Source of the DNA: Symbiodinium natans
Taxonomy: Eukaryota; Sar; Dinophyceae; Suessiales; Symbiodiniaceae
DNA: 64,000 nt
NCBI GenBank assembly: GCA_905221605.1
Contig: CAJNDS010000151.1
Span: 124,001-188,000, forward strand
Direction of reading: 5' to 3'
Shown one piece after another: positions 45,805 through 57,794 of the stretch. Made by a program: the position numbers and the translations under genes. The notes beneath the pieces are model-generated. The model was not told the DNA's origin. It was given only the letters and a program-made list of their open reading frames with translations, and ran no database searches. The stretch's first letter is position 1. The number at the start of each line of letters is the position of its first letter.

Positions 45805-47770
45805 TTGACTTTGCGCACGGTTCCAAGAAAGGGGTAGTACCGGGATCGGGGGAGTTGCCGGGCCCATACAGCTCCACTATGCTCCATTCTTTCCTGGAGG
45901 ATTGCCCAGCTGAGATCCGGAAGAAGGCGAAAGTGAGGTACCTCGGCTCGCGTCGGCGGCCAAGGTTCACAACAGGAGTTTGCAGGGTTCTCGCTTGTGT
46001 TGGGGCAAGTTGGGGCTACCAAGACTTGGCGGTCAAAGCCTGCGCACGTTGTGCTATTTATATGTTTCAGAAGGATTGGAAGCTAGTCAGTTTCCTGGCC
46101 TGGGTTGTCCTCCAAGACCAAAAAAGCCAAGGAAGTGCTCGTTGCCAGATGGCGGAGAGGTGGTACCACCCAGGTAGCCGTGTTTCGATGTGGCCAAAAG
46201 GCTTTTGCAATTTGGATACCCAGGTTGACCTGCTATTGGTGGCTTGTGAGTACCGTGATAGACTGTGAGAGGCATTAGAAGTTGCGCAGGGTTTTGAAGA
46301 TACCAATGGCTGTCAAGCAGGCAGTAGCGCAAAAGTATGCCACTTGGAGGACATTGGCACTCCAGGAAGCTGCCAGAGAATGCTCCATGGCATCCACTAA
46401 CACCTGCTTTTTCCCCCAGAACATCTCGGATGTTGGGTTCGGAGCCGTGACGGGAGGCATGACGGGAGGCATGACGTTTAGAAGGCGGCGTTGCGCGAGT
46501 GTTGCCCGTGATTGGCACGTATCATGCGGTGATGGAGAAAGCCCAGAAGCCCAGTATGGCTTGCGCGGGGCGCATCAAGACCGTAAAAGCTGGGGCCGTG
46601 ACGGGGTTTGACGGGTCCCCCCTGGGTGATGTATAGGGTGTGTAATGGAGAGTAAAAGTCAAAAGCTAGGGGGGAGTTCAACGAAGAGGGCTGCAGCCCT
46701 TTTTGGGAAGCTTCAGCACCCGACCATGCCCACCATCTTCAACCCAGGCAAGCGCCTGAGCGGATGCAGGGCTGTGACTGCCTTTGTTGGGAGCGATTTC
46801 CAGCACCAGAGTCGCACTCAAGAGATGGGTGAATCCGCCGTAGGCAGGGACTGCAGACGTTTGAGCTGAAGCAGCAGTGCTTGTCCCGGCATTCCATGTT
46901 CTACTGTCATTATGAGCCCAGACTTGTTTCCCGTCGCGAATCCCCAGGCAGCACCAGGAGTATGAATTCCGCTTCGTGACGAGGCGCTGACCCCGCTGTC
47001 CAGATAAAGTTGAGAAAGCCGTCGTTGCCATACCCACATTCCAAATACGCCAAGAGCTTGAAGTGTGCGGTCCGAACAACCCTGAAGCCCTAAACTTAAC
47101 TCCGCCGTGCGCGAGTGAGAGCCGAGAACCCTGCATGGCTCAGAGGCCCCAATGCCCCTAATGAAGGACTCTTCCTTGTGGCTTAAGGAATACTTTGGCT
47201 ACTCCTGAATTAAGGGGTCTTGTAGTGTTTGGGCACTGCATGATCTCCTTCCTGAAAGGGTGGAGCCCTGCACTGCAGATCCGGAATTTCGGACAGTACT
47301 GCTTCCGGCCTCCGAGGCCCGAAGTGTTTTGGGATGTTAAGGGGCAGGGATTTTGGGTATACAGGGCAGAGGACTTCAGGTTTCGATGTTTCTGCATGAG
47401 GGGAGTTTAAGACCAAGGGGTTGGCTGTCATTTCGCGCTGGGGCCGCCGTTTTATTGAGTCGCAGGCGCTGGAGTTTCTATTTGATCTTTGCACACCGAC
47501 GGTTTTGAAAATGCCCCAAAGCCTTTCCAAGTGCTCTAAAGAGTTATGACCGGAGAAAGTGTTGGACCTTCCTCTGCGAGACGCCCACTGCATTTCGTTC
47601 GGGTGGACTTTTCAGACCGGATGCGGTACTAGGGTTTTCGTGCCCAGCTTATGTCAGAGCAGCTTGATCCTGGCGTTCTATGGCACGCGCACATCATCTC
47701 CTGCAACGCGAAACACTAACAACACCCCAAACCTAAAGTTCCGAGGCCCAAAAACCTTTCTCCTTCCCCT
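45805..47770. other. No gene firmly recognised
   Basis: Several moderately long ORFs on both strands but no motif. Continuation exons of the signal-peptide exon at 45722 should lie here if it is real. Confidence 0.35.
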
Positions 47771-47775
47771 GGCAG

Positions 47776-47904
47776 GGCTTTCACGGCGTCCGCTGGCCTG
47801 GCCCGGCGCCCGTGGAGGACCTTGCAGCTCGCGGAGCCACGCTGGCCGGCATGGGGATTAATGTGGAGACCCCACCCCCCCTGGAAAAACTGGGCCCTGC
47901 TTAA
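47776..47904 (+). CDS. Candidate terminal exon, unknown product
   Basis: After a pyrimidine-rich acceptor (TTCCCCTGGCAG, AG at 47774-47775) the frame reads GFHGVRWPGPAPVEDLAARG and ATLAGMGINVETPPPLEKLG, then PA and TAA at 47902. Good acceptor and clean stop. Family unknown. Confidence 0.35.
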   Translation, partial: GFHGVRWPGPAPVEDLAARGATLAGMGINVETPPPLEKLGPA

Positions 47905-48122
47905 TGTGCACTACGGCCTGATGGAGAGGATCTCAGCCGATTGCTCGGCCCCCATTAAAACTTGTTTTCTGACACGCATCGATGCTTTGTCGTGGAGTGT
48001 AGGGAATGCCGTGGCCCCTGCTCAATCATGTAGCTCGCCTTAAGATAGGGTGGCGAGAGCCTTGAAACCGAAGAGAAGACCAAAGATCTGAAGCAACTAC
48101 CTTATTGGGGTCCTTAGTATCA

Positions 48123-48186
48123 GGGAATCCTACTACTTGCGGGTCCATATTATTAGGGGTCCGTTGTTTTCGTAAACCCCCAAAAG
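48123..48186 (+). repeat. Short dispersed element, copy 2
   Basis: GGGAATCCTACTACTTGCGG, then AGGGGTCC, then GTTTTCGTAAACCCCCAAAA. Aligned along its whole length with the copies at 17832 and 51314. Confidence 0.75.
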
Positions 48187-48607
48187 AGTTTTCCAAAGCA
48201 CCCGGAGCAGACTGAATCCAAGAGAATCACAAGCGTAGGGCCCTTGAGCTGCTCGCGAGGTGCGCGACGATCCGCCCGTCGCCAGATTTGATGGCTTTCT
48301 GTCTGACCCTTGTTATAATATGGAACAACTCTCACGGGGGATTGATACCATGGATTTCCTATGTTTCCTGATCGTGCCAGGTTACAGAAATCGGTTTCGA
48401 AAAGAGGTGGGTCTGATATACTAATACGCGCTATTTGCGGTTGTGTTGGTGACACCTGCGCGAAGTGTCGGTTGTGCGATGCTGGCGGCGGATCATCAAG
48501 AAAAGCCGGAAGTGCCCTGAAGTGCCCTGAAGTGCCCTGTCACCGAAAAGTGCGCACCTTGAACGGCCCTAAACCCTAAACTCGATAAACCCTACACCTC
48601 ACTCAAG

Positions 48608-48699
48608 GATGACGAGATCCAGTACATCATGGCTCTGGCTCGCCCGCGGTTTGTCCGCTCCACTACCGGAATGACCTACGACGCTTGGGCTGATTTCAG
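48608..48699 (+). CDS. Candidate internal exon, unknown product
   Basis: After ACTCAAG the frame reads DDEIQYIMALARPRF and VRSTTGMTYDAWADF, and ends at a GT donor (48700-48701). The upstream 40 bases are CCCTAAA-type repeats. Composition is typical of a real exon, but I do not recognise the protein. Confidence 0.4.
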
Positions 48700-49406
48700 G
48701 TCGTATGGGACAAAAGGCATCCGAGGCAATTCGCGGTAAGAGCCAAGGGCTCAGTATGTGCGTATGTGCATTTTGCCTTGGAATTTCGGAGCCGTCCGGT
48801 ATCCTGTGGAGACGCATCGAAGATCATGCGTGGATATACCCCCAGGATACCATAATCATCCTGAGTGTAGGAACCCACAACAAGGGCACCCGCATTTTCG
48901 GATTTTGAGATCATGCTCTTCAGATCAGGACTGTGCAGACCAAGCTGCACCAGTGGCGGCTTAAAGACCAGCAGCTAGGAGTAGAACCTTGCTCCATACC
49001 ATGAAGAGTCCACGGTCCAGATGTTGGTTGGGTCTAGAATCAAAAAATGCTTACGACAAGGATTCCGGCAATTCCCGGACTTCCGAAACTGCATGGCTCA
49101 ATACTCGGCAGGACGCTCGCCCGAAACTGGTTTAGGGTTCTGGATTTCAGGATTTACGGGATTCGCGGGATGCGCAAGGGGGGAGGGAATCGCAGGCGGG
49201 GATGCATCAGGCTTGTGCTCAAGCTTGCGGCTGTTTGTGTCCTCACCTTGGTTGTCAGGCAGGGTGGCAGTAGGATCCTGACTGTTTTTTCCTCGAAGTA
49301 CAGGCCGAAATGACCATTGTCGAATTGAGGTGCCCCTCTTTGTGAGGTCACAACACCGAGGGATGTACAACGTCCCAGCCTAGTAATCTGCTGCTTCGCA
49401 CATGAG

Positions 49407-49522
49407 GATTTGGATGACGCGGTCTTGGCGAACATCACCGCGCGCATTACAGAGCTGACCCGAGTTCCGCACGAGCACATGGAGCCGTTCCAGGCCAACC
49501 ACCTCCTCCAGCTTCTACTCTT
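49407..49522 (+). CDS. Candidate internal exon, unknown product
   Basis: After CATGAG the frame reads DLDDAVLANITARITELTRV and PHEHMEPFQANHLLQLLL. It ends at GTTTAGGGTGTAGGG (GT at 49523), or at the GC after CAG near 49493. Amphipathic-helix character. It could belong with the exon at 48608. Confidence 0.4.
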
Positions 49523-50808
49523 GTTTAGGGTGTAGGGTTTAGGGTTAGGGTTCTTGGCCTTCTTCTTGAATAGGATGCCAGGGATCGCCCTTAGATCTTG
49601 CAGCTTCGATGCTTTGAGTTGAACGCGGTGCGGGATCGGAAGAACCAGCTGTCCACACATGTGTGATCATGCACTGTACGAGAACCAGGAGACATTCTTG
49701 GCCCTAAACCCTAAACTCCTAGGCCCTAAACCATAAACCCTATTTTCATAATGAGCACAACGGCGCGTCTTCTAGCTCAGCGATCCCGCTGCCGCTTATG
49801 GGCACCGGGGTTGGCCATTTGTTGGCCAAGAGCCAATGCCAATCAATGCGTGCACGGTTCCTGTGGCTACTTGTAGGGTTTAGGGTTTAGGGGTGCGTGG
49901 TGGATGGTTCCCATCGCGAGTGGGCGTTCAATTGGGAGGAACCATCTTGGCTGAGGCAACTGAGCATGAGCTAGCTTCCTCTGCGGAATGCACGACAGCT
50001 TAATGTTGGCTGAGCTTCCCACACACGAAACCGACATATCACTTCTTTTCTGCCACTTTCGAGAGTTCTGCGTTTATTTGGCAAAGATTGATGCATTGGC
50101 TGTCGACAACACTGGATGTGATAGAATCAGAAACCCTTCCCTCGATGCCACTTGTGTTAGTGCTGCTGGTTCGACACTACTACTCACTACGGGCTGCCGT
50201 CGCAGTAGGCGGAATGCAGCTGTCCTGTGCAGCCTCCCCGCAATAGCAACTGGAAATTGATGCAACACATCGAGATGTGGCGCTGCGTATGGATAATCGC
50301 ATTTTTTAGACAGGGTGCTTGAGAACTCATGCAATGTCGCAGGGGGTTTGGAGTCGTTTAGATTTGCCGTGCACTTCGAGGCGACAACATTCAGATTTAG
50401 GGAAGGTCGGAACTGGCTTGGGTTGGCTCCAAGGGAGCCGTTCAGGCCAACAGCCCTGCCTAGTCCTAAGAGAGCTATTTGCTTCGCTCGGCTTTTATTG
50501 GATGCTGAGCGGCTGCAGTAGGCCCACCTGTAAACCCCCGACCAAAGTCCTTTCCTGCGCAGGTGGTTCGCTACCAGTCGGGTCAGTTCTTCCAGGGCCA
50601 CCAGGACTGTGCTGGCAGTTTGGGTTTGAATGACCCTAAACCCTAAACCCTAAACCAGGGCTTTCAGCTTCGGGCTTTAGAGGGTGCAGCCCAAAGGACG
50701 TGTGCTTGTTTGTTCCGTGCAATGGCGTGCTCAGGGCTAGTTACTCGAAGCAGGCGCTAATAAGGGGCCAGCTGCGTGAGATTACGCTGTTCCTTGCTTC
50801 GCAGGACC

Positions 50809-51100
50809 ATGGCAAGTAGTAACAGCCCCCGAAGAGGAGTCAGAGGTTTGCGCAGCTCAAAACTCGGTCTTGCAGCCGAGGCCCGAAAGTTGAAGACGAG
50901 CATCGATGAAGTATCATTGCAGGTTTAGGGTTTAGGGTTTAGGGTTTAGGGTGCCTTGTCTTGAACCCCATCCCTGCGCATTCACCGTGCACATGCGGAG
51001 AACTCAGAGAAACGGCTTGAAGGCGCACGAGCCTCTGCCTTGTAAGAAGGACTACCTGGACGAGCAGGAGGAGCAAGTGTGCGGCCACCTGCCAGAATGA
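50809..51100 (+). CDS. Two-exon ORF around a TTTAGGG intron, unknown product
   Basis: ATG at 50809 gives MASSNSPRRGVRGLRSSKLG and LAAEARKLKTSIDEVSLQ, ending in CAG at 50922. The intron (50923-51007, 85 bases, GT-AG, phase 0) starts with four TTTAGGG units. The second exon reads RNGLKAHEPLPCKKDYLDEQ and EEQVCGHLPE, then TGA at 51098. The true 3' end may differ if the exon is spliced again before the TGA. Basic N terminus, acidic C-terminal part. No family recognised. Confidence 0.45.
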
Positions 51101-51313
51101 CCCACGAGCAAGGAAATTGAACCCTGAAACGTAACTCCCAGCCCTGCAGCGCAGCCCGTCCGGCTATGCGTATGCGCAACTCACCCTGTCCGGTCGGTCT
51201 TTCGTTGGATGCATGCAAATAGACGCCGATCGCCTGCAGCAAGCAACCGGCAGCATCAGCGTGGGGCTCTTGTAGGTCGGAGTCTGGTAGCAGTTGCTAC
51301 ATGGGAGCTTCCA

Positions 51314-51371
51314 GGGAACCCTACTATTTGGGGGTCTATTTTAGGGGTCCCTCATTTTCGTAAACCCCCCA
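51314..51371 (+). repeat. Short dispersed element, copy 3
   Basis: GGGAACCCTACTATTTGGGG, then TATTTTAGGGGTCCC, then TCATTTTCGTAAACCCCCC. The best preserved inverted ends: TTTGGGGGTCTA against TAAACCCCCCA. Confidence 0.75.
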
Positions 51372-52105
51372 CATAGCTGTCGCAGCTGCCACCTCATACC
51401 ACCTCCGTGCGTCGACACGTTGTGCAAGGTGGGCGGATGGGCACGTTCTTCATGTACCTGAACGATGTCCCCCAAGGAGCTTTTCAGCGTTGCTAGATTC
51501 GCTTGCTTCCGCACGCATGTCATGCTTTCTGAAGGAGGGCAGACTCACTTCACCCATTGGGATTTAACCATCACCCCGCAGATGCTTGGCTGATGGCTAT
51601 ATCTACGGAGAGTGTCCCCTCAAGGAAGGCTTCGCTTTCAATCGCCATCAAGAAAGCTTGCGCAAGTAGATCGGCCCGGAGCAGGGAAGGGAAAATAGCA
51701 ACCCCAGCTAGAGCATCAGTGCTGCAAGATCGGCGGGCGCCAGATGTTGGGGACCTAGTGCCGATGCGTATAAGCCCGCTGGTTGAAGGCTTCTTCTTCA
51801 GACCCCCAAAACCTGCATGGCTGGGAAATTTGGGTGGCAACTCACTGTTTGGGTCGCACCACTCTTATTTTTGAGGGGTACTTAAGCAAATAATGGATAT
51901 TGGGGTGTTCGTCCTTATACTCACAGTCCTCAGTAGGGAGTATCGTACTCCCCATTATAGTGGGGGAACATCCCACTGAAGGAAAGGCTTGGCTCTTCTC
52001 TGGTGGAACGCCAACTATACGGCCCTTCAGCACGGCATCTTCAGATTCTTGGCCCGGCGTTTCGGCATCTTGCGCTTCCGAGTCCTCTAGAAATTCGCGT
52101 TCGCA
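51372..52105. other. No gene recognised
   Basis: Frames on both strands (for example 51557-51874) lack motifs or splice support. Confidence 0.4.
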
Positions 52106-52107
52106 AG

Positions 52108-52182
52108 GCTTAGGGTTTAGGTTTTTGGGTTTAGGGTTTAGGGTTTAGGGTTTAGGGTTTAGGGTTTAGGGTTTAGGGTTTA
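52108..52182. repeat. TTTAGGG array
   Basis: About ten TTTAGGG units, the longest nearly perfect + strand TTTAGGG block in the right half of the window. A smaller group lies at 52570-52602. Confidence 0.95.
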
Positions 52183-52999
52183 GAGAACAGATGCGTCATG
52201 ACAGAACGCAGCAGAACGAGGTTTGCCCCGACCTGTTTAATCGCAAGCAAGAGCATACGGTGCGCAAGGGAGCGCCCTCAGACGATTCCGAAACCCTGAC
52301 CCCCCAAACCTGAAACACCCTGAGCCGGCAGCAAACGGTTTTTTTTGTGTCAGTGTAGTGTAGTTGCGTGGTATATGGTATAGATTTATATATGTAGCAT
52401 AGAAAAACACCTCCAAATACATATACATATAGTAGAAATGATCACTACTCCCCTAGCATGAGATGTTTTTTGCTGCCCAAGGTGGCGTGAAGAGCAAGGG
52501 GGCGTGGCATGAGTCCCTACCCGTCGCAGAGGGTGAGAAGCCGGGACCCTATGCGTCAGAGGGGTTAGCGGTTTAGGGTTTAGGGGTTTAGGGTTTAGGG
52601 TTTTTGGGCATATGGTCGGCCCCGTACATGCCTGACAGCCTCACACTGAGCCTCAGACGCTTCATGGCCATGACGTCTTTTAGTTTGGAGGTGCTCGGAA
52701 AGCGCTTCTGCCAGTCTGCCAGGTGGGTCGTGAACCGCTGGCTTCACCCTTATGACTTCCTGACCCCGTATTTGGACGGAAAGCTTAGATGATCGGGCTG
52801 TGGTGAAAATGAGCGCCCTGCCATGTCCCCATGTCTTCAGTCGCTAAAATCGATCTGGCCATTGGGTTCGGAACATGTGCAACTCCGGAGAGCTAGTGGG
52901 CTGCAGCCTCGTGAGGAGGAGCTCGCCGGCAAAGGTGAGACCTTGGAGCTCTTTGGAGGACACATGAGGACACTAGACTCGGCATCGGGGGCGGGGGAA

Positions 53000-53051
<52 letters not shown>
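53000..53051. repeat. 52-base poly-G run
   Basis: Uninterrupted G from 53000 to 53051. The length is likely approximate. It lies ~310 bases upstream of the TIR-like gene's first ATG. Confidence 0.95.
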
Positions 53052-53053
<2 letters not shown>

Positions 53054-53364
53054 ATGCCCTCAACACTTTACACACTCCCATCAACCGTTCTGGATCGTTT
53101 TGGGCTGTACTGTAAGGTGGTTTTTGTTCCAGTCGGCGTGGCATTTGGTCATGGCACTGCAGCTTCAGTGTCCCATGTCGAGGGGGTCCTTCCAAGCCTA
53201 AACCAAACAGACCGGGCAACCAATTTTTGCATACTGTTTGCATGTTTCCGTTCCTTTGCATGCAAAGCCCTATAATGAGGGGGAATGAGCGAGGGCTTGC
53301 ACTCAGCTTGTCATGCTCAGGCTCAAGTACCTTGCTTGCTAGACGTGCGACCTAGACGTCCGCA

Positions 53365-55900
53365 ATGCCTGGTAGGGTTGGCCACAATGATGGTTTCACT
53401 CGTTTGCGCGACCCAGACGCCTTCGACGAGGTGAAGGAGTCTGGCAATTTCCGCAGCGTCACAGTAGGGCAGTTGCTCATGCGCTCCTTGGCTGCCTTTG
53501 CCTTGGGAGCCAGCTACATTCCGACCGGTGCAGAAAAACGTGGCGCACGACACCCCCCAGAGCCCCCCCAACCCCCAAAAGCCCTGCTACTCGATGCCAA
53601 CTGCGCTGATCAGGTTTCGGGATTGTCTTCGACCAGAGCCTTCCAGCTCTCTGGGCAGTAACTAACCACCAGATGGTCCGCTTCCCGACGATGCAGGAAG
53701 TGCAAACTGCCGGCGACGCCCTTTTCCAAAAATCCAGGGAGACAGACCGCGTGGACTTTTTCATCAGTCACTCCTGGCGAGCAGAACGTTGGGAGAAGTA
53801 TTTGGCGCTGTGCATGCCACTTGCCGTTGGGAACTGTGCTGTGCTATTGCTTGCTAATGTTTGCAGCAACTCCAGAACACTAATAAAGCATGCAATTCTG
53901 TTCATACTGGGCCGCTGAGGTTTTTTAACCTGTCGATGGCAATAAAGTGCGCCGCCCTGATGTGGCTGACTGTGGCCAGTGGCTTGATAGCACTCGGAGG
54001 TTGGCTATCACTTGGAGGCAGCTTGCTCGGCCTCCCCTGCCTTGTCTATTTGCCAATGGCAGCATTCTTTGCCGTATTCTTCTGGGGACACCAGCTCTCC
54101 GGCGGGCTGTGGTCACCTGTCGTGTGGTTGGACAGGCTCTGCGTTCATCAATCAGACCTGGAACGGAAAGAGCAACAAATCGCATCACTTCCGGTCTTCG
54201 TTGCGCGCTCGTCTCGGATGTTGGTCCTGTGGGATGACATTTGCTGAACAGAGAAGAGATTTTGCATATCATCTTCATGTCTTCAGTTTGAAGGAAGCTA
54301 CCAGCAAAGCACAACAAGTACAAAAGACAAACAATAAGCAGCCCAAGAAACAGAAGCACAGAAACAACGACCAGCAAGTAGCACACACACACACACACAA
54401 AGAGGACACCTACTTCGACCGGCTTTGGTGCCACCTAGAGCTGGCCACATTTGCACGGTATGGGGCCGTCGAGAACGTCGATGTGCTCCCGCTATGGTTG
54501 GCCCCATGGCTGCTTGCCTCGATCCTGTTGGATCTTCTGAGCGCCAGCCTCCTGGATCTCTTGGAGCCTTGGTGGCCCAGTGGTACCCTTTACCCCCCTT
54601 TTGTTTTTGTTATGGGTTCCCTTATAAAATAGGTTAGCCAAAGAAGGGTGCCCTTGTTATAATCTGGTTACTGGGCTACCAAGGAGCACGTGTTCCCCAA
54701 TTGGAGCGCGGCGTGGATGAACTACATCATCGGAGCTGTGGCGCCAATCTTGGGTCAGAATCAGGCCCTGCAGAAGTTCGCCGCGTGGTTTATCATCTGG
54801 ATTATCTGCAGTGTCGTCTCCCTCCCGGCGTCCATCCCAAGCTTCTACTCATTTCGCATGAAGCTACGCAGCCACTAGCTGATGTTGCAGCAGATGGCTG
54901 AGTTCGACGTGCGAGCGGCGAAGTGTACGGTAGCGGCCGACCGCCAGGCTGTTCAGCAGCAGGTTCAAGAATTGTTTAGAAGCGAACATCCGTGGTCAAC
55001 ACGCGAGGGCCCCGACAGCGTCGATGAAGGGGAGCTGTGCACAGAGGCCCTCGGTTGTTCAACGAAAGTGAGTTCCAAAGCCAGCACAGCCCCAAAGGCC
55101 TGAAGAACCCGGTGACGCCTTGCCTATGTCTATCCCGTCCCATGACATGACGTCCGCGTTAGAGTAGTCATTCAAGTCTGAAGTAAAGTAAACACACAGA
55201 TGGAACGAGATAGGTATAGAGTCATAGAGCAATTGATTTCATACGCTTCTCTAGACGACTTCGGCTATTCAGGTCAAGCTTCAGACACTTGCCCTGGAGT
55301 TTTGTGATCCCCTGGACCGCTTCAACACCTACATCAGGGGCACCCTGCGTGAGTCCGTGATAGCCCAGATCGGGAACGAGCTGGAGGTGCCCTGGCAGAT
55401 GTGTCTTGCGGCCTTCCTGCCTATGATCTTCTACTCTTCTGTGAACATTCTCGGCTGCGACAATGGGCCATGTCTCGAATCTGCTCGGCTGTCTGGCTAT
55501 AGTTCCGTCGCTCAGTACATGGTAGTTCAAGCTGTTGGATGGGCACTTTGCATAGTGATGGCCTTCCCGCTGACCTACCCCATCCTTCTCCGCATGGTCA
55601 AGCTTGTGTTATCACACGGCGATGGACCAGTACATCAGGTTCTGGCATGCACATGCTGTCCGCTAGCGTTCGAGTACAGCTACGTATGCGGCGGTTTAAT
55701 CTGGGCCGCCCTCGTCTCTTTAGTGGAGAGCCCCGACTAGCATTTTGCCGAGTGCCACTTCGGACACTTCGGATACCAGTACTGTTTCATTGTGTGATAC
55801 AAAGCAATTACAAAAACCAGCCAAGGAGCTATTCAGCTACTCAGCTGATAGTTTTCCTCGTCATCATGGCAGTTTTGGCCGCGCAGGTCCTCTGTCTCTT
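53365..55900 (+). CDS. TIR-like multi-pass membrane protein, multi-exon, with an in-frame TAG
   Basis: Exons: 53365-53613, 53673-53815, 53920-54235, 54405-~54572, 54684-55067, 55273-~55738 and a terminal membrane exon near 55835-55905. Introns: GT-AG (59 bases), GC-AG (104), an apparent GA-AG (169), one undefined, GT-AG (205). The second exon has VDFFISHSWRAERW, the start of a TIR-like fold. The third has two membrane helices, then WLDRLCVHQSDLERKEQQI and SSRMLVLWD. The fourth has DTYFDRLWCHLELATFARYG and a long hydrophobic stretch. Later exons carry ~5 further helices (about 54780-54840, 55395-55450, 55525-55590, 55670-55725, 55835-55900). FISHSW, DxxCxxQ and RLWCxxELA in this order mark a large dinoflagellate family with TIR-like domains in membrane proteins (my recollection). 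A TAG at 54876 interrupts an otherwise open frame (54684-55103). Confidence 0.75.
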
Positions 55901-55909
55901 CTGTGGCAA

Positions 55910-57725
55910 TTCACATCACAAGCAAGCGTCCTGTCGCTGCGTGAGGCGGCAGGCCGCAGCTAGCCTCTCGGCGTGGGTGCAGAAATGGTGTTGTATTTTC
56001 ATTTCACAGCATGGTTCGGGTGTGCTCGAGCCCGGCTTCGAACTTTACATAGGCAGCCTAGGCCATCAACGCGCGCGCATGAGCTCGCGCAGGCAGGCAC
56101 AGGCACGTGCACACACCCACACGCCCACCCACGCACCCTCCCACGCACCCACGCGCCCACACCCACTGGATCTCTCTTTTGTGTATCCAACGAGAGCCGT
56201 TAGCACCGCTAGGCTGCCTGTCACCAGGCATCAAACGCCTGGGTGTAGCGAGCACCTGAGAATGTTGGCGCGGGGTTGGTTGCTGGTTGGGGCTTAGCCA
56301 AACCGGAGGTTGAACCAGCGGGTGTCTGATCTGAGTCACAGCTGCTGACAGCTGCTTTGCACCATCTCTAGGTGCAAAATACTTTCTGAGATCCGTTGTC
56401 GGAGCTTTGCGAACAGCGGTGCAGAGTGAATTCTGGAAGAATCTCCATCTGCCTTAGAGTCATTTGAAACGTTTCACCTTGTCCTGCACCCCATGTACTG
56501 TACAGCCTACATGCGGGTGGGGTGTGTTTTACTATTTCTTGGAACAACGGAGCAAGGGAGCATTGATCGCTCTCTTCAGGTCACGGGTCCAGATGCTGAA
56601 GTTGAGTGTCCTGATATAGCCTTTAGATGCATTCAGTGTACATGTAACCATATGTAACCCCCTGACTCAGATGACCTTTATCCTGGCCATTTTCCAGTGC
56701 AAGCAGTGCAGGGGCCCTTTATTTTCACCATCACGGCCTGCCATGGCTGATTTGCAGTTGAGGGGCAAGGCACGCCTCTTGATGTGCCGAAGCCAAAAAA
56801 AGCACCTGCTCACGGACTCTTGACAAAAGTTGGGGCGCGAAATGAACCCCAAACTTAAATGCCTAGCCGAAGAACTGAGGGCGTCTCCTTTTCGCGATCC
56901 CTGAAACAGGCATGGAGTTCGACTGCGTGGATGTGCTTTTGCTTGGCACCCGCAGGATTTTACAGGCATAGCTCACATCTTTGCCCATTTCGGCTCGAGA
57001 GCGTGAAGCATCGGGAACCTCTCCGATACCTAAACCCTCTCCACGATAAGGTCGGAATTTCCGACCCCTGTGATAGCGAACAAGTTTTACAGATGGCGAA
57101 TGCGAGCCGAGTCGTAGGTCTCTTCGACTGCATCTTTGTGCAGCATCGCTTCTTGGCGCCTTGGTTGAATAGGTTTGGGGTTTAGGATGGTTTAGGGATG
57201 AGGGTGTCTCATTGAGGGGGCGCGCTGTTGCTAAAGGCACCCAGGCAGGCGCGCCCCGACTTGTTGACGACCGCTTGCGCTCCTCTCTCGTCTTGACCTT
57301 TGCGGGCTTAGGGTCTCCTGGAATTCTGGGCGCAGGCTACAAGCATTCGCGTGATCCGATGCCCCTCGAAGGAGGCCCTTGGAGGCCTTGGTGTTTGAGG
57401 TTCGGTGGTGGGGCCCTTGGGAGACCCTGCCAAGGCAAGGTTCGTTTCAAAAACCTTTCAGGCACCTGGAAAATTATAGCACCTTTGCATAATTGCGACT
57501 GGAACCCCCACAAGGCCTTCCTGTGAACCCTTAATCGAGCCTTCTTTGGAGGCAAACTTTCTCTTTGAAGAGGGGTCGGAGTTTGAGGCACGCAAAATCT
57601 CCGAAGACGATTTCGCCTTTCAGACTGAAACATACCTTGCTGCGACTTGCCCGAATGTTTGGGGTATCTCATTCTAAGGGCGACCTAACGGGTTTTTAGC
57701 CAGCGCCCTGCCGGGTCCTCCGCGC
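55910..57725. other. 3' flank of the TIR-like gene; no gene firmly recognised
   Basis: CACACGCCCACCCACGCACC repeats at ~56108-56160. A short exon-like frame near 57092-57170 (MANASRVVGLFDCIFVQHRF) is followed by TTTGGGGTTTAGG, but is too short to call. Confidence 0.35.
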
Positions 57726-57794
57726 AGCCCATGGCTGCCTTCGGGATTGAGAAGCTTCCATCGTCCACGAAGGACCGTACGGGTTTGCGCGGGC

